Origin: Chitinophaga qingshengii | GTDB lineage: Bacteria; Bacteroidota; Bacteroidia; Chitinophagales; Chitinophagaceae | Assembly (NCBI RefSeq): GCF_014529935.1 | Contig: NZ_JACVFC010000001.1 | Coordinates: 2,046,001-2,110,000 of the forward strand | Reading direction: 5' to 3' | DNA length: 64,000 nt | Shown: positions 9,191 to 18,302 of the stretch, piece after piece | Numbering within the stretch: the first letter of the stretch is position 1 | How the letters are laid out: each line of letters opens with the position of its first letter | Program-made: the position numbers and the translations under genes | Notes under the pieces: generated by a model | Told to the model about the DNA's origin: nothing | The model's database searches: none | Seen by the model: the letters and a program-made list of their open reading frames with translations, nothing else

Positions 9191-10006
9191 TTATTTTCCC
9201 ATCGCAGCATGTTCTTCCATACAAACAATGCCGATGGATATTTGATGGTGTTGATCTGCCTCCCTGACGGCCCATTTCCCTTCTAACTGCTGAATGTAGT
9301 GACGGGTGGGGGTTAACGTGCATTTGATATCCAGCTGTCCTTCACGGTATAGTGACGGCGTATCTGCGGACAGCACCCCTTTCTGCACAATCACATCGGG
9401 TACACTGCCGAAAGGGGTTCTGTTCTGTTGAATATCAAAAGACAAAGGCGGCGCAAAAGGAATAACAGGATAGGTTACTTCCCGTTGGGTTTTATAATTG
9501 GCAAACAAAAGGGGGAAATATATACCCAGGAAAAGATCGCGGGACAACGATTGCCGGAAGGCTTCCGGGTCCCGCAGCGTAGCATCCGTATGCTGGATAT
9601 ACGTTTCTGCCATCTCCCCGGTAAAATAACGTTCCAGCTGTACTTTCTTTTCCGTCCATCGTTGCAGAATGCCGGCGTAATTGGGTACGGCAGCAATGCG
9701 GCCTCCGTTTTCCAGCTTTACCTGTAAAGGATAAATGACACTGCCACATTGGGCGGCCAGGTCTCCTGCCAGGTAATCCCCTGCCAGTGAGCCGTTTATC
9801 AGTATATCCGTTCGCGTGATACTGAAAAACACCAAACTGCTATCTCGTGGATAGCTAAGCCGCTGTACGGTAGTATTATACCGGATCGTTTGTGGTGCAG
9901 CTGTTTCAAAAACAATGGTGACGGTATGGATACAGGGAGGCTGCGCTGGTACCAGCTGCCAGGTTGGGCTATCTGCCAATGGTTTTTTAAAAAAGGAAAA
10001 GGCCAT
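9191..10006 (-). CDS. unrecognised 271-residue protein of the VgrG operon
   Basis: I do not recognise the family. The protein has no signal peptide or membrane segment (MAFSFFKKPLADSPTWQLVP start). It appears mixed alpha/beta, with a basic/aromatic middle ('RWTEKKVQLERYFTGEMAE') and a Cys-containing end. It lies 28 bases upstream of the PAAR-like effector and 14 bases after the small membrane protein gene, so it is co-transcribed. A cytosolic protein placed directly before a PAAR-type cargo gene could be a loading adaptor or chaperone, or an immunity factor; this rests only on position. Confidence 0.7.
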   Translation of the reverse strand: MAFSFFKKPLADSPTWQLVPAQPPCIHTVTIVFETAAPQTIRYNTTVQRLSYPRDSSLVFFSITRTDILINGSLAGDYLAGDLAAQCGSVIYPLQVKLENGGRIAAVPNYAGILQRWTEKKVQLERYFTGEMAETYIQHTDATLRDPEAFRQSLSRDLFLGIYFPLLFANYKTQREVTYPVIPFAPPLSFDIQQNRTPFGSVPDVIVQKGVLSADTPSLYREGQLDIKCTLTPTRHYIQQLEGKWAVREADQHHQISIGIVCMEEHAAMGK

Positions 10007-10020
10007 ACTTTTTTACAGCA

Positions 10021-10503
10021 TTAATGACCGATATGGTTATTATAACTACCCTCCAGTTCCTGCCTGGTAAAGGTAAAATGATAGCTTCTGAACGAGTCAT
10101 CGTAGTAAAAAGACGCCACGCATTCCGGGAACTTGGGGCTTTTATTCACCACCTGCCAGTAGGCATGACGCGCAATTTTAAAAGCCTCCTGTTTCAGGCT
10201 ATCCTGTTTCAGGGAGTCTGTTTCCAATCCTGCGGGACTTTTAGCAAACGTCATGATGATCGCGTATTCTGTTTTTCTGGCGGTATCATTCATGAAGTAG
10301 TTAGGCTCCCGCCAAATGGACTGACAGTTATACGTGGTACGCAGTGAATCGAGATAATTTTTTTCAGCGGCAGTTAACTTGCTCACAGGTGGCGTAAATA
10401 TCCACAATACGATAGCAAAACTATAGTAGTATACCACGCCGATGATGGCCAGTACCACGGCAGCAACGAGGATCCAGATTTTTGTTTTTTTGCGAAGGGC
10501 CAT
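10021..10503 (-). CDS. small single-pass membrane protein of the VgrG operon
   Basis: A 160-residue protein with one strong N-terminal membrane segment (about residues 8-36, 'IWILVAAVVLAIIGVVYYYS') after a basic start, so the remainder probably faces the periplasm. The soluble part has three Cys residues (TYNCQSIW, FPECVASF region) and no motif I recognise. It begins 24 bases after the lipase-like gene. A membrane-anchored periplasmic protein directly behind a lipase-type effector fits an immunity protein, but nothing in the sequence proves it. Confidence 0.7.
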   Translation of the reverse strand: MALRKKTKIWILVAAVVLAIIGVVYYYSFAIVLWIFTPPVSKLTAAEKNYLDSLRTTYNCQSIWREPNYFMNDTARKTEYAIIMTFAKSPAGLETDSLKQDSLKQEAFKIARHAYWQVVNKSPKFPECVASFYYDDSFRSYHFTFTRQELEGSYNNHIGH

Positions 10504-10527
10504 TATTCCTTTTTTAGATTGAATTAG

Positions 10528-11838
10528 TTACCAATTTACGTAATCATTTCCCTGATAGTGCTTATACATAGTATCCTTCTTTTTCAGTTGCCTGAATTGG
10601 GTACCTTTTTTCAGGCCGGTGGCGTGAAATAGTTTCTTTTTTGTTTTTGCAACAGCGAAGCCAGCGCCGCCCAGGCTGGGGGCCGACTCCGTTAAGGTCA
10701 CCTCGCCTCCGGGCGTCAGCTGGATACTTTCCAGGTCTTCCAGCCAGTCCCACACGTAGGCCTCGGATTTCGTATACATGTGCCCGTATTCGTCGCCGGA
10801 AGGGTTCTTTACCTGACCGGCCGCCTGGACACCCTTGATATAGTTACCATCGTTCATATTCTTGAACATCAGCACCGGGTCTATGCTGATATCGATCTGG
10901 AAGGTACAGGAGGAGATGGTAGCCGAAAACTCACTTACGTCTGCCGGGGAAAAATGTACGACCTTTCTCACCTTCACCCCTTGTTCCCTTAATACACTCA
11001 CAATCCCTTCCGCGTAAGCGGCGCCCATACTGTGCGACACCACATATACCGGTGTAAGGAACTGATCATCCGCCCCTTTCTCCTTAAAAATAAGCTGGTG
11101 GAAAGAGGACTGGGGATTATTGAGCCTGTCTGTAGCAATACGTTTCCCTTCATTAAACCGCAGTTTACCGGAAGACAGCATGGTATTGGCTCCGTTGATA
11201 AAAAGTTTTTTCTGTGCGTTGAAATATTTTTGTGCTGCCGTCACAAATTTATTGGCCCAGTATTCCTTGCCGGCGTCGCCGCCAGCCATGGGCAGGTCTT
11301 TGTTCCAATAGCCGTTTACAAACAGGATCACCGGCTCCGTTTCTTTAACGGTAGCGGCTACACTCACCGTTTTTACCGGGCGCTGGAAACAGGCAAATAT
11401 CTTTGTTTGTTGTACAACCGTATGGGCATTGATTTTATATTGAATAGCCACCGTACCATCCTTTACAGTGCCGCCGGTGTGGATATGCGCCACCTGGCCG
11501 TCATCCAGCTGTTTGGACCACTGTACCTGTTGCAGCTCCTTATCCGTTGGTTTACGGCTGAACTGTGTAGCTTTAAAGACGTACCATTTTTCCTTATACA
11601 TCACGTTGACCAGCTTGCCTTCTTCATCAAACGGGCCTTCCACTTTTTTAACCAGCAGGGTGTTCTTTTGGGTGGCTTCGTAGGTACCGAAGCGTACACC
11701 TTCTTCCTGGCCATGCATTTTTACGGATTTAGCTGCATTCAGCGTGGTTTCAGCGCTGCTGTTCCAGCGTACGCCTTCCCCGTTTTCCGTATATTTTTTG
11801 GAGATCAGGATGATGTTTCCTGCGTTTTTCTCTCCCAT
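10528..11838 (-). CDS. alpha/beta-hydrolase (lipase-like) protein, predicted T6SS effector
   Basis: A 436-residue protein without signal peptide. The C-terminal two-thirds has an alpha/beta-hydrolase arrangement: 'PVILFVNGYWNK' (oxyanion region, ~169-180), nucleophile elbow 'VVSHSMGAAYAEG' with Ser270, a likely acid Asp320 in 'SIDPVLM', and His353 in 'YGHMYTKS'. The first Gly of the usual GxSxG is Ser here (SHSMG), seen in some Tle-type lipases. The N-terminal ~55 residues ('TTLNAAKSVKMHGQEEGVRF' at 31-50) form a separate short domain, perhaps a loading signal. It lies 32 bases after vgrG, which supports a phospholipase or lipase effector delivered by the spike. Substrate and toxicity are inferred. 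Confidence 0.78.
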   Translation of the reverse strand: MGEKNAGNIILISKKYTENGEGVRWNSSAETTLNAAKSVKMHGQEEGVRFGTYEATQKNTLLVKKVEGPFDEEGKLVNVMYKEKWYVFKATQFSRKPTDKELQQVQWSKQLDDGQVAHIHTGGTVKDGTVAIQYKINAHTVVQQTKIFACFQRPVKTVSVAATVKETEPVILFVNGYWNKDLPMAGGDAGKEYWANKFVTAAQKYFNAQKKLFINGANTMLSSGKLRFNEGKRIATDRLNNPQSSFHQLIFKEKGADDQFLTPVYVVSHSMGAAYAEGIVSVLREQGVKVRKVVHFSPADVSEFSATISSCTFQIDISIDPVLMFKNMNDGNYIKGVQAAGQVKNPSGDEYGHMYTKSEAYVWDWLEDLESIQLTPGGEVTLTESAPSLGGAGFAVAKTKKKLFHATGLKKGTQFRQLKKKDTMYKHYQGNDYVNW

Positions 11839-11870
11839 TGGTTTTCAATTTAAAAATGGTGGTGGGTTAA

Positions 11871-13757
11871 TCAGAACAATTTTGATTTCTCGGCACTCTT
11901 GACTTCTACCGATTTGCCGGAATTAAAGGTCATTTCTTCTTTGGAGCTCTCCACTTTAATCTGTTCAGCTGTTTTCTCGATTTTCTTCGCCTGCACATCC
12001 ATCCCTTCCATGGCTATTTTCGTGATATTGGTAGCCGTAAGTTTATAATCATTTACAGAGAACTGGTTCATGGAATCGCCGGCGTTGTGAAGGATATTCA
12101 TGCCCGCAATCTGGCTCATATTCATACCGGCTACATGGGTCATGTTCGTACCCGCGTTTACGTCTACCCGTTCCCGTGCGTCCATAATAATATTCCGTGC
12201 ATTGAGTTTAATATTCTCCGGGGCCGTGATGGTGATATTCCGGTTGTTGGTATCCAGTACTACGATATTACCGCCTTTGTCCAGGATCGTAATGCTTTCC
12301 TGGCCGTTGGTATCGTCCAGCCGGATGGTATGCCCGCTGCGGGTTTTGATGACTTTGATATTGTTCTGTGCATCGCCGTATCCCGTTTTGGCGTTACCGT
12401 TATAAGCCGCTGCAATGGCGAAAGGAGCTTCCGCATTGCCATTTTCAAAATCCACCCACACCTCCTCGCCTATTTCAGGAATAAAATAAAACCCTTTATC
12501 GGCGCCGCCATGCGGCTGCATCAGGCGTATCCACGGGGTTTGACCTTTCTGCCAGTTAAACCGAACCCGGATACGGCCCAATCCTTTGGGATCGTAATTA
12601 TCCGTTACCACGGCGCTCTGTGCCTCGCAATAAGGCACATTCCCCAGCTCCATGTCCGGAGCGGCCGCCGATGCCGGGATGCCTTCAAAGAGGTTGTAAT
12701 AATCGCCGTTACCATTACAATGATGTTCCAGGGCGGTGATCATAAACTCGCCGTGACTGGCGGTAGACAACACACTTTCCTGTATCTCGATCGTATCTCC
12801 CAACCGCAGGCCGGTGTTTTTGCTTCGTCCTTTCACCCGCACCATCTGTGCCATCCGCGCCTTTTTACGGCGCAGGGTGAGGTCGTCCAGTTCCGCTTTG
12901 GCATTACTGGTAAAGGCAAAGGGTACTTTATATAATGAAGACTGATGGTACAGCCTTTCGCTCAATGATTGGGCATGTTCTGTATAGGCATCTGTTTTTC
13001 CCGATGTCTTTTGCAGGGTGGCATCTTCCACTACCTGGTACTGACGGTAGTCAAACCCGTTCATCGCCTGGTTGTTGGGTTTAATCTGCAGCTCCAGGTC
13101 GAAATTGATCAGGTCTACCTGGTGCACCAGGGTCGTTTTTTGGGGCGTATACTGTCCGAATATCAGTTGCTGGCCATTGTAGAAAAACCATTCCCCATAG
13201 CGCTGCGACAGGCGGTGCAGGAAGTCAAACCCTGTTTCCTTGTACTGAACGATGTATTTCAGGGACCGGTTGGTTGCCGGTTTCACTTCCGGGCGGCTGG
13301 CAAAAGGATTACAGGCTTTCAGCACGGTATTCACAATCGCTTGCAGGTCCTGCTGTTCGTAAGCACGGATATGCGGGTCCGCATCCAGCAATACGGAAGG
13401 ACCACTACCTTTAAAGATGCAGCTGCCGTTGGTACCATCGTCTTCCTTGCCGGCGCTGACGGCGGTAATAATACCGTTAAACAACATAGGACGGAACCCT
13501 CCGGCGGTTTCTACCGGCTGGATAGCGATTCGGATTTCTTTGCCCAACAGGGATTTACCCGCAGTAATAGGATGGTTACCCGATTTGGAAAGCCATTCAT
13601 ATCCTATTTTCAATTCAAAATGGTGATGTCCGGAAATAGTTTGTTCAAGACGAAATGACTGAAACTGTCTGAACTGCTCATCTTCAATAGATACAGTGGT
13701 TACGGTGTACAAGGCCATAGATTGCGGTTTGATATGGTATAGCTCCCGGGTTACCAT
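11871..13757 (-). CDS. vgrG: VgrG-type spike protein (type VI secretion Vgr family)
   Basis: Trimeric needle-tip protein. The N-terminal half is the gp27-like part ('ETGFDFLHRLSQRYGEWFFY' about residues 173-192). The gp5-like OB fold follows ('AVVTDNYDPKGLGRIRVRF', then 'GEEVWVDFENGNAEAP'). The C-terminal ~150 residues are the beta-helix, with repeated 'MTHVAGMNMSQIAGMNI' type strands ending 'KSAEKSKLF'. There is no fused toxin domain. An alternative start (MALYTVTTV) exists 36 bases downstream at 13721; neither has a clear Shine-Dalgarno. It is the first gene of a six-gene operon carrying two predicted effectors. No sheath, Hcp or baseplate genes are visible, so this is an orphan spike island that would use an apparatus encoded elsewhere. 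Confidence 0.93.
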   Translation of the reverse strand: MVTRELYHIKPQSMALYTVTTVSIEDEQFRQFQSFRLEQTISGHHHFELKIGYEWLSKSGNHPITAGKSLLGKEIRIAIQPVETAGGFRPMLFNGIITAVSAGKEDDGTNGSCIFKGSGPSVLLDADPHIRAYEQQDLQAIVNTVLKACNPFASRPEVKPATNRSLKYIVQYKETGFDFLHRLSQRYGEWFFYNGQQLIFGQYTPQKTTLVHQVDLINFDLELQIKPNNQAMNGFDYRQYQVVEDATLQKTSGKTDAYTEHAQSLSERLYHQSSLYKVPFAFTSNAKAELDDLTLRRKKARMAQMVRVKGRSKNTGLRLGDTIEIQESVLSTASHGEFMITALEHHCNGNGDYYNLFEGIPASAAAPDMELGNVPYCEAQSAVVTDNYDPKGLGRIRVRFNWQKGQTPWIRLMQPHGGADKGFYFIPEIGEEVWVDFENGNAEAPFAIAAAYNGNAKTGYGDAQNNIKVIKTRSGHTIRLDDTNGQESITILDKGGNIVVLDTNNRNITITAPENIKLNARNIIMDARERVDVNAGTNMTHVAGMNMSQIAGMNILHNAGDSMNQFSVNDYKLTATNITKIAMEGMDVQAKKIEKTAEQIKVESSKEEMTFNSGKSVEVKSAEKSKLF

Positions 13758-14126
13758 GGGTTAATGGTTTTAGGGCAAGCCGGGTTAAGCTAACAAACAG
13801 GGTTTGAAATTAATGAAATTATATGACATGAATGTTAAATTTGTTAGTACCTCTATGAAAAGAGGTCCGACTAACATAAAATAATGTAAAAACCGGATCA
13901 GTAAAATACCAATTAGTGGGTATTTTTTAAATCGAAGACACTCCTTATCTTTAAATATACGCTACAAGCCAACACTGTCGATAGCCCTGTGGATACAATG
14001 ATTTTTTAGCACGGTCTGCATAACTGCACAACAGGTGAGATCCCCTCATCATTTACCAGTAATTGCAAGTAGCCCTATACGTTAGCCGAGTCCCTATATT
14101 CAATTCAGATATCTTAATTATTAATT
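13758..14126. promoter_or_regulatory. AT-rich divergent intergenic region between vgrG and the 14127 operon
   Basis: About 370 bases with no supportable ORF. It must contain the promoters of two divergent operons. A near match to the Bacteroidota -7 box, TATCTTTA at 13946-13953, could serve the plus-strand operon, but no TTTG lies at the proper distance. I found no TAnnTTTG on the minus strand and no RNA gene. Confidence 0.4.
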
Positions 14127-15704
14127 ATGCGAGTGTATTACGCCCTGGTGGCACCCCTTATTTTGTTCATTACCCTTGAAATGACATCTACCGCGAATGC
14201 AGGTATCAATGGTCCCCGTTCCGCCTTCGTGGAAAAACCATTATCACTTACCAGGCCGGACACCGGTGCGCCGGTAATTTATCCGATAAAGCCAGCGGCG
14301 GGACACTCAGAACGCAAAACAACCAATAAACCTGCCTCAGATGAAAGAGAAAGCTCCCGGGAGACTATCATCTTTGATGCCACTGCCGATCCTATTCTGG
14401 TGGTTCCGGAATATGTGAAAGAAGGAGCAGCTATTTACATTCAATACCTGAATGTAAATCCGTGGGCAGTTGAGTCTAATCCTGTTTTTCAAAATATAAA
14501 CAGAGATTATTCTACCGGGCTTAGTGAGTTACAAGGACAACTGGGTATCATGACCCAATCAAAAGATACTGGAAAAGTGAGTAAAGCTCAAAACGCTGCA
14601 GAGAAGAAGTTTATAGAAGAATATGAAAAACATGGAGACATTATAAACAAAACCTTCAAAGAGATTGAACAGAAAATAATGGTAGTTAATGGGATCCTTG
14701 AACTTGATTCTGTGTTAAAGGTTAATATGGCGAACCCAATGTTAACAAACAAGGAGCAGATAAGCGCCAACATTTTAAACCATGCACAGCAATATGGATT
14801 AGATAGTATCAACAAACTCACCAGCTTCGTGAAGGAAAACGTGAAAGAAATATATAAGGGGGCCTCGACAGTAAATAATGAAGTCAGTTATCTGGAAAGA
14901 TTCCTGGAGGATACCAGGAAAGGTATTTCGGAAAAACAAAGGAAAGATTACACCGAAAAACTAGCCGGTTTCAAAAAGACAGCCGATGATTTGGTGAAGA
15001 TTTACACGCCAAATTCCAAAATCGGAGCTTCCGCCTCCGCCCTTCAAGCCAATATCACCATGGTCTTATCCTTACCATTCAGCCTACAGCCTAAAAAAAT
15101 TGGTGCGGCCCGTGGCGATTATTTCGAATTTTCCGATGAACTAAAAGACAAGAAGGGCAATTTGATCGTTAAAATTGACCCTCCGTTTCGTATTAAAACC
15201 TATGGTGGTACCAGAGTGGATTTTAGTGTAGGCATCGGGGTTAACATCTGGGGTAATGGTGCGGACTATCAGTTCAGAAAAAACCCCACAGATGCGCAAA
15301 CCGGTCCTGATACCGCTAAGGTTATCCTCGCGGAAAACAAAAGCAATAAGGCACTTAAGTTCTCCCCGATCATCGGCATTCATTGGTACAAAACAACCCG
15401 GCATGCTGTTCAGACCATGTTAACGATCGGCGTTTCACCCGACTTCTCCACCCTGGCTGAATCCAGGCTTTCTGTCGGTGGCGGCCTCGGTTTTACATCC
15501 AGCACAGACCTACTGCGCAGGATCGTTATCAATGGAGGTATTTCCGTTGGCTATGCGGATAAACTAAAAAGTGAGTATCAGAACTGGGAAAGTTACAACC
15601 GATTCGCTAATGTTGATATTGCCAATATGACAACCAAAGTACCACAGGTAGGCGCCTTTATAGCCGTCACCTTTAACGTGGGCAGTTTAAGCAGCTCAAA
15701 ATAG
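14127..15704 (+). CDS. exported protein of unknown family, possible outer-membrane barrel at its C-terminus
   Basis: A 525-residue protein with an N-terminal signal-type hydrophobic stretch (MRVYYALVAPLILFITLEMT, cut near ANA). Residues ~120-300 are rich in charged helices ('KKFIEEYEKHGDIINKTFKE'), perhaps coiled coil. The C-terminal ~200 residues show alternating strand patterns ('GGTRVDFSVGIGVNIWGNG', 'QVGAFIAVTFNVGSL'), consistent with membrane strands. I do not recognise a family. It opens a four-gene run with a small membrane protein, a subtilase and a small propeptide-like protein, all with short gaps, so it may be the surface or envelope component of that unit. Confidence 0.75.
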   Translation: MRVYYALVAPLILFITLEMTSTANAGINGPRSAFVEKPLSLTRPDTGAPVIYPIKPAAGHSERKTTNKPASDERESSRETIIFDATADPILVVPEYVKEGAAIYIQYLNVNPWAVESNPVFQNINRDYSTGLSELQGQLGIMTQSKDTGKVSKAQNAAEKKFIEEYEKHGDIINKTFKEIEQKIMVVNGILELDSVLKVNMANPMLTNKEQISANILNHAQQYGLDSINKLTSFVKENVKEIYKGASTVNNEVSYLERFLEDTRKGISEKQRKDYTEKLAGFKKTADDLVKIYTPNSKIGASASALQANITMVLSLPFSLQPKKIGAARGDYFEFSDELKDKKGNLIVKIDPPFRIKTYGGTRVDFSVGIGVNIWGNGADYQFRKNPTDAQTGPDTAKVILAENKSNKALKFSPIIGIHWYKTTRHAVQTMLTIGVSPDFSTLAESRLSVGGGLGFTSSTDLLRRIVINGGISVGYADKLKSEYQNWESYNRFANVDIANMTTKVPQVGAFIAVTFNVGSLSSSK

Positions 15705-15736
15705 CTACAGATTATTCATCCCTAAAACACTATGTA

Positions 15737-16198
15737 ATGCCAAGACAAATTATCACTCCGCTCGCAGCAGGACAAATCGGAAAAATGTCCGGCAGTCAAC
15801 ACGATGACTACCTTACCATTGTTGCCAAACTAATTCCTGCAGATGTTATCAGCGTATATCTCGCTGTGTTTAATATTATCAAACAATTAGTACACGGCGG
15901 TACTGAGCAACATATCTTACAATGGGTAATATTTATTGGAATTGGAGCAATTCTTCCTTTTTATCTCTGGCGTGTGGCTGGTGTAAAAGACAAGAAACAG
16001 ATCGTTCTCAGCGCCATCGCTTACCTGATCTGGGTGTTATCTCTCGGAGGACCGTTTGGCAATTGGGGGGAGCTTAAACCAGAAACTATCGGAGCGATTA
16101 TATTGCCAATATATACCCTGGTCGTTCCTATACTGACTTATCCGGTTACCGACAAAAATCCACCAGCGCCCGCTCCTCCCCCTGCTCCTGTACAATAA
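15737..16198 (+). CDS. small four-helix membrane protein
   Basis: A 153-residue protein with four hydrophobic segments: about 34-51 (weak, 'ADVISVYLAVFNIIKQL'), 62-79 ('WVIFIGIGAILPFYLWRV'), 87-103 ('IVLSAIAYLIWVLSLGG') and 118-136 ('IGAIILPIYTLVVPILTYP'). It ends in a Pro/Ala-rich tail (PPAPAPPPAPVQ). No family recognised. It lies 32 bases after the exported-protein gene and 19 bases before the subtilase gene, so it is likely in one transcript with both. Confidence 0.75.
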   Translation: MPRQIITPLAAGQIGKMSGSQHDDYLTIVAKLIPADVISVYLAVFNIIKQLVHGGTEQHILQWVIFIGIGAILPFYLWRVAGVKDKKQIVLSAIAYLIWVLSLGGPFGNWGELKPETIGAIILPIYTLVVPILTYPVTDKNPPAPAPPPAPVQ

Positions 16199-16217
16199 AC
16201 GCATAAATCAACATAAG

Positions 16218-17846
16218 ATGGCCAAATCACATCAAGGCAAAAAGGCCTCAAAAAAGATGGCTGTAAAACCGGCTCCCAAAAAAGCCACCAGGAAAACCGC
16301 TCCCAAAAAGGCAGTAGCAGCACCTGCTGCTGCGACCTTTCCCGGACACTGGGCCCCCGCCGCAATGCCGAAGATTCAGGGAAACAATAAAAAGTCTGCT
16401 ACTACCAAACCTAAGAATCGCAAAACCACTACTGTTGAGAAAGGCACATTAACCACCATTCATGGGAAACATCCGTTCACAGTGACTGTCGATGATAAAA
16501 ATGAGGTAGAACTGAAAGTGGCATTACAGAATTTTAATCCACATACTGTTAGCGGAGTGGAAAATCTTCAAAACCTGAAAGAACAGTTGATCAGTTTCCT
16601 GCAGCAACGCCCTGCAGATCAAACCACCGGAAGACGTAAGATCAGCGAGCTGCCGCGTTTTACCGGCGATCAGCTGGTGGTGTTAAATCCGGATATGGAT
16701 GTTTCCACACTTGAGAAATTTGCTGCAAAAAGTTCATTGAAAATTGCCAGTAGCCGTGATTATCTTTCTCAACCCGAATCTGCGCTTGAACTGGCCAAAA
16801 TGCAGGGCGACGGGATTGTGTTTCATGACCTCAATGTAGCGCTCATCAACAGTCAAAGTCAGGATAAGCTGGTAAAATTAATGAACAGCAACACCGGTTC
16901 AGGGAAATTCCTGAGCCGTGAACCAGAAAGATGGATTTATGCATTAAATGAATCGTCTTCAGTATCGCCAGCAGCTGCCTATATTGACGATAAAACAGCC
17001 AGCTGGGGTGTTCATGCCACAAACTGCATCCAATCCGCACTCACAGGGAAGGATATACGCTTGGCAATACTGGATACAGGATATAACAGTCAGCACCCCA
17101 ACTTTAGAGGTAAGCAGGTGGTTTCCCGGTCTTTTATTCCGGAAAGTACAACCGCCGAAGATGATGAAGGTCATGGCACCATGTGCGCCGGAATAGCCAG
17201 TGGCCAATATCATGACATCCTGAAATACAGATATGGCGTTGCTTCCAACATAGCCCTGTATGTCGGCAAAGTTCTTGACAACCAGGGCAAAGGGCGGGAG
17301 GGCAATCTCATTACAGCAGTACAATGGGCGGTAGCTAATCAATGTAAAATCATCTCTATGTCATTAGGCAGTAGCGTAAAACCAGATGATCAAGAGTCGG
17401 TAGCCTTTGAAACAGTAGCAGCATCCGCACTAAAAAGAGGAACACTGTTAATTGCCGCCGCAGGTAATGAAAGTAACCGGAAGTACGGTTATATCGCTCC
17501 GGTTTTATACCCGGCCAATGGCCCTTCTGTAATGGCCATAGGGGCTGTTGATGCCTCCTTGCAGCTATACAACGATAGCTGTGGCGGCACGGCCGATGGA
17601 GGCGGGCAAATTGACCTGGTAGGGCCAGGCGTGAAAATTATCAGCGCTTACCTGGCTACCCAAAACTACGCGGTAGACTCCGGCACCTCGATGGCAGCAC
17701 CTTTTGTGGCAGGCTTAGCCGCCCTTTATTGGGAACAGAACCCTACTGCCAGTGCCGCCGAAATATGGTTAAAATTAACACAAACCGCTAAACGACTGAA
17801 TCTCAGCGCTACCGACGTCGGCGCCGGCCTCGCGTCTTTGCGGTAA
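16218..17846 (+). CDS. S8-family subtilisin-like serine protease without signal peptide
   Basis: The catalytic triad is complete: Asp286 in 'LAILDTGYNSQHPNF', His319 in 'DDEGHGTMCAGIASG' and Ser491 in 'DSGTSMAAPFVAGLAALYW', with oxyanion Asn417 in 'AAAGNES'. The first ~75 residues are a Lys/Ala/Pro-rich basic tail (KKASKKMAVKPAPKKATRK), not a signal peptide, and residues ~80-260 form an unassigned N-terminal region that may contain a built-in propeptide-like part ('GDQLVVLNPDMDVSTLEKFA'). The protease therefore appears intracellular or exported by an unusual route. The basic tail resembles histone-like proteins and could bind nucleic acid or acidic surfaces. The next gene encodes a small propeptide-like protein, a likely modulator. 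Confidence 0.9.
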   Translation: MAKSHQGKKASKKMAVKPAPKKATRKTAPKKAVAAPAAATFPGHWAPAAMPKIQGNNKKSATTKPKNRKTTTVEKGTLTTIHGKHPFTVTVDDKNEVELKVALQNFNPHTVSGVENLQNLKEQLISFLQQRPADQTTGRRKISELPRFTGDQLVVLNPDMDVSTLEKFAAKSSLKIASSRDYLSQPESALELAKMQGDGIVFHDLNVALINSQSQDKLVKLMNSNTGSGKFLSREPERWIYALNESSSVSPAAAYIDDKTASWGVHATNCIQSALTGKDIRLAILDTGYNSQHPNFRGKQVVSRSFIPESTTAEDDEGHGTMCAGIASGQYHDILKYRYGVASNIALYVGKVLDNQGKGREGNLITAVQWAVANQCKIISMSLGSSVKPDDQESVAFETVAASALKRGTLLIAAAGNESNRKYGYIAPVLYPANGPSVMAIGAVDASLQLYNDSCGGTADGGGQIDLVGPGVKIISAYLATQNYAVDSGTSMAAPFVAGLAALYWEQNPTASAAEIWLKLTQTAKRLNLSATDVGAGLASLR

Positions 17847-17892
17847 TTTGCTTAAATTTGGATAGGAACTTTTTGCTATCAAACCAGTCACC

Positions 17893-18105
17893 ATGAGGTT
17901 TATTGCAACCGTGGAAGATGAGAACAACGTAGTTGAAATTGCAGAAAAGCTCAAGAAATTGGGCTTTTCTGTAGACGAAGTTATCTGGCTGGGAGGGATC
18001 ATTATTGGACAGTTAAACGGGCGACCTATTAGCCAGGTCAAAATCGAAGGCGTAAAAGCCGTGGAGCAGGAACGAGAAATAAAAAAAAGCCGGCGGAGAA
18101 CATGA
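17893..18105 (+). CDS. 70-residue stand-alone subtilase propeptide/I9-inhibitor-like protein
   Basis: The small protein has the beta-alpha-beta-beta-alpha-beta pattern of subtilisin propeptides (I9 inhibitors): 'MRFIATVEDENNVVEIAEKL', then 'LGFSVDEVIWLGGIIIGQL', then 'ISQVKIEGVKAVEQEREI', followed by a basic tail. In I9 proteins the last strand and the residues after it enter the protease cleft. It begins 46 bases after the subtilase stop in the same direction. The assignment rests on residue pattern and context; small ACT-like or ferredoxin-like folds look similar. The inferred role is folding helper or inhibitor in trans of the neighbouring protease. Confidence 0.7.
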   Translation: MRFIATVEDENNVVEIAEKLKKLGFSVDEVIWLGGIIIGQLNGRPISQVKIEGVKAVEQEREIKKSRRRT

Positions 18106-18302
18106 ACATACTACTTCCGGAGAAACAGATTTACTATTTTGAAACGAATGCTTTCCATGGCTTAATATTAAGATAACATTCACCCCAACATACCCGACCA
18201 CAGGTCATTACATGCCAAAGAAGATATTAAAACCCACACATTACTCCTGCAAAAATTTAGTATTTGAAGAAAACCCCTATACTTTTGCACTTTCTGCACT
18301 CC

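Noticed and set aside
4133..13757. Complete type VI secretion gene cluster or extracellular contractile injection system
   Set aside because: Only VgrG and cargo-type genes are present. There is no sheath, tube, baseplate or ATPase gene in the window.
18260..18290. Promoter TTTG ... TACTTTTG before the ECF sigma gene
   Set aside because: TACTTTTG at 18280-18287 matches the -7 box, but the TTTG lies only 13 bases before it instead of about 19-21. It is used only as weak support for the downstream start and not listed as a promoter.
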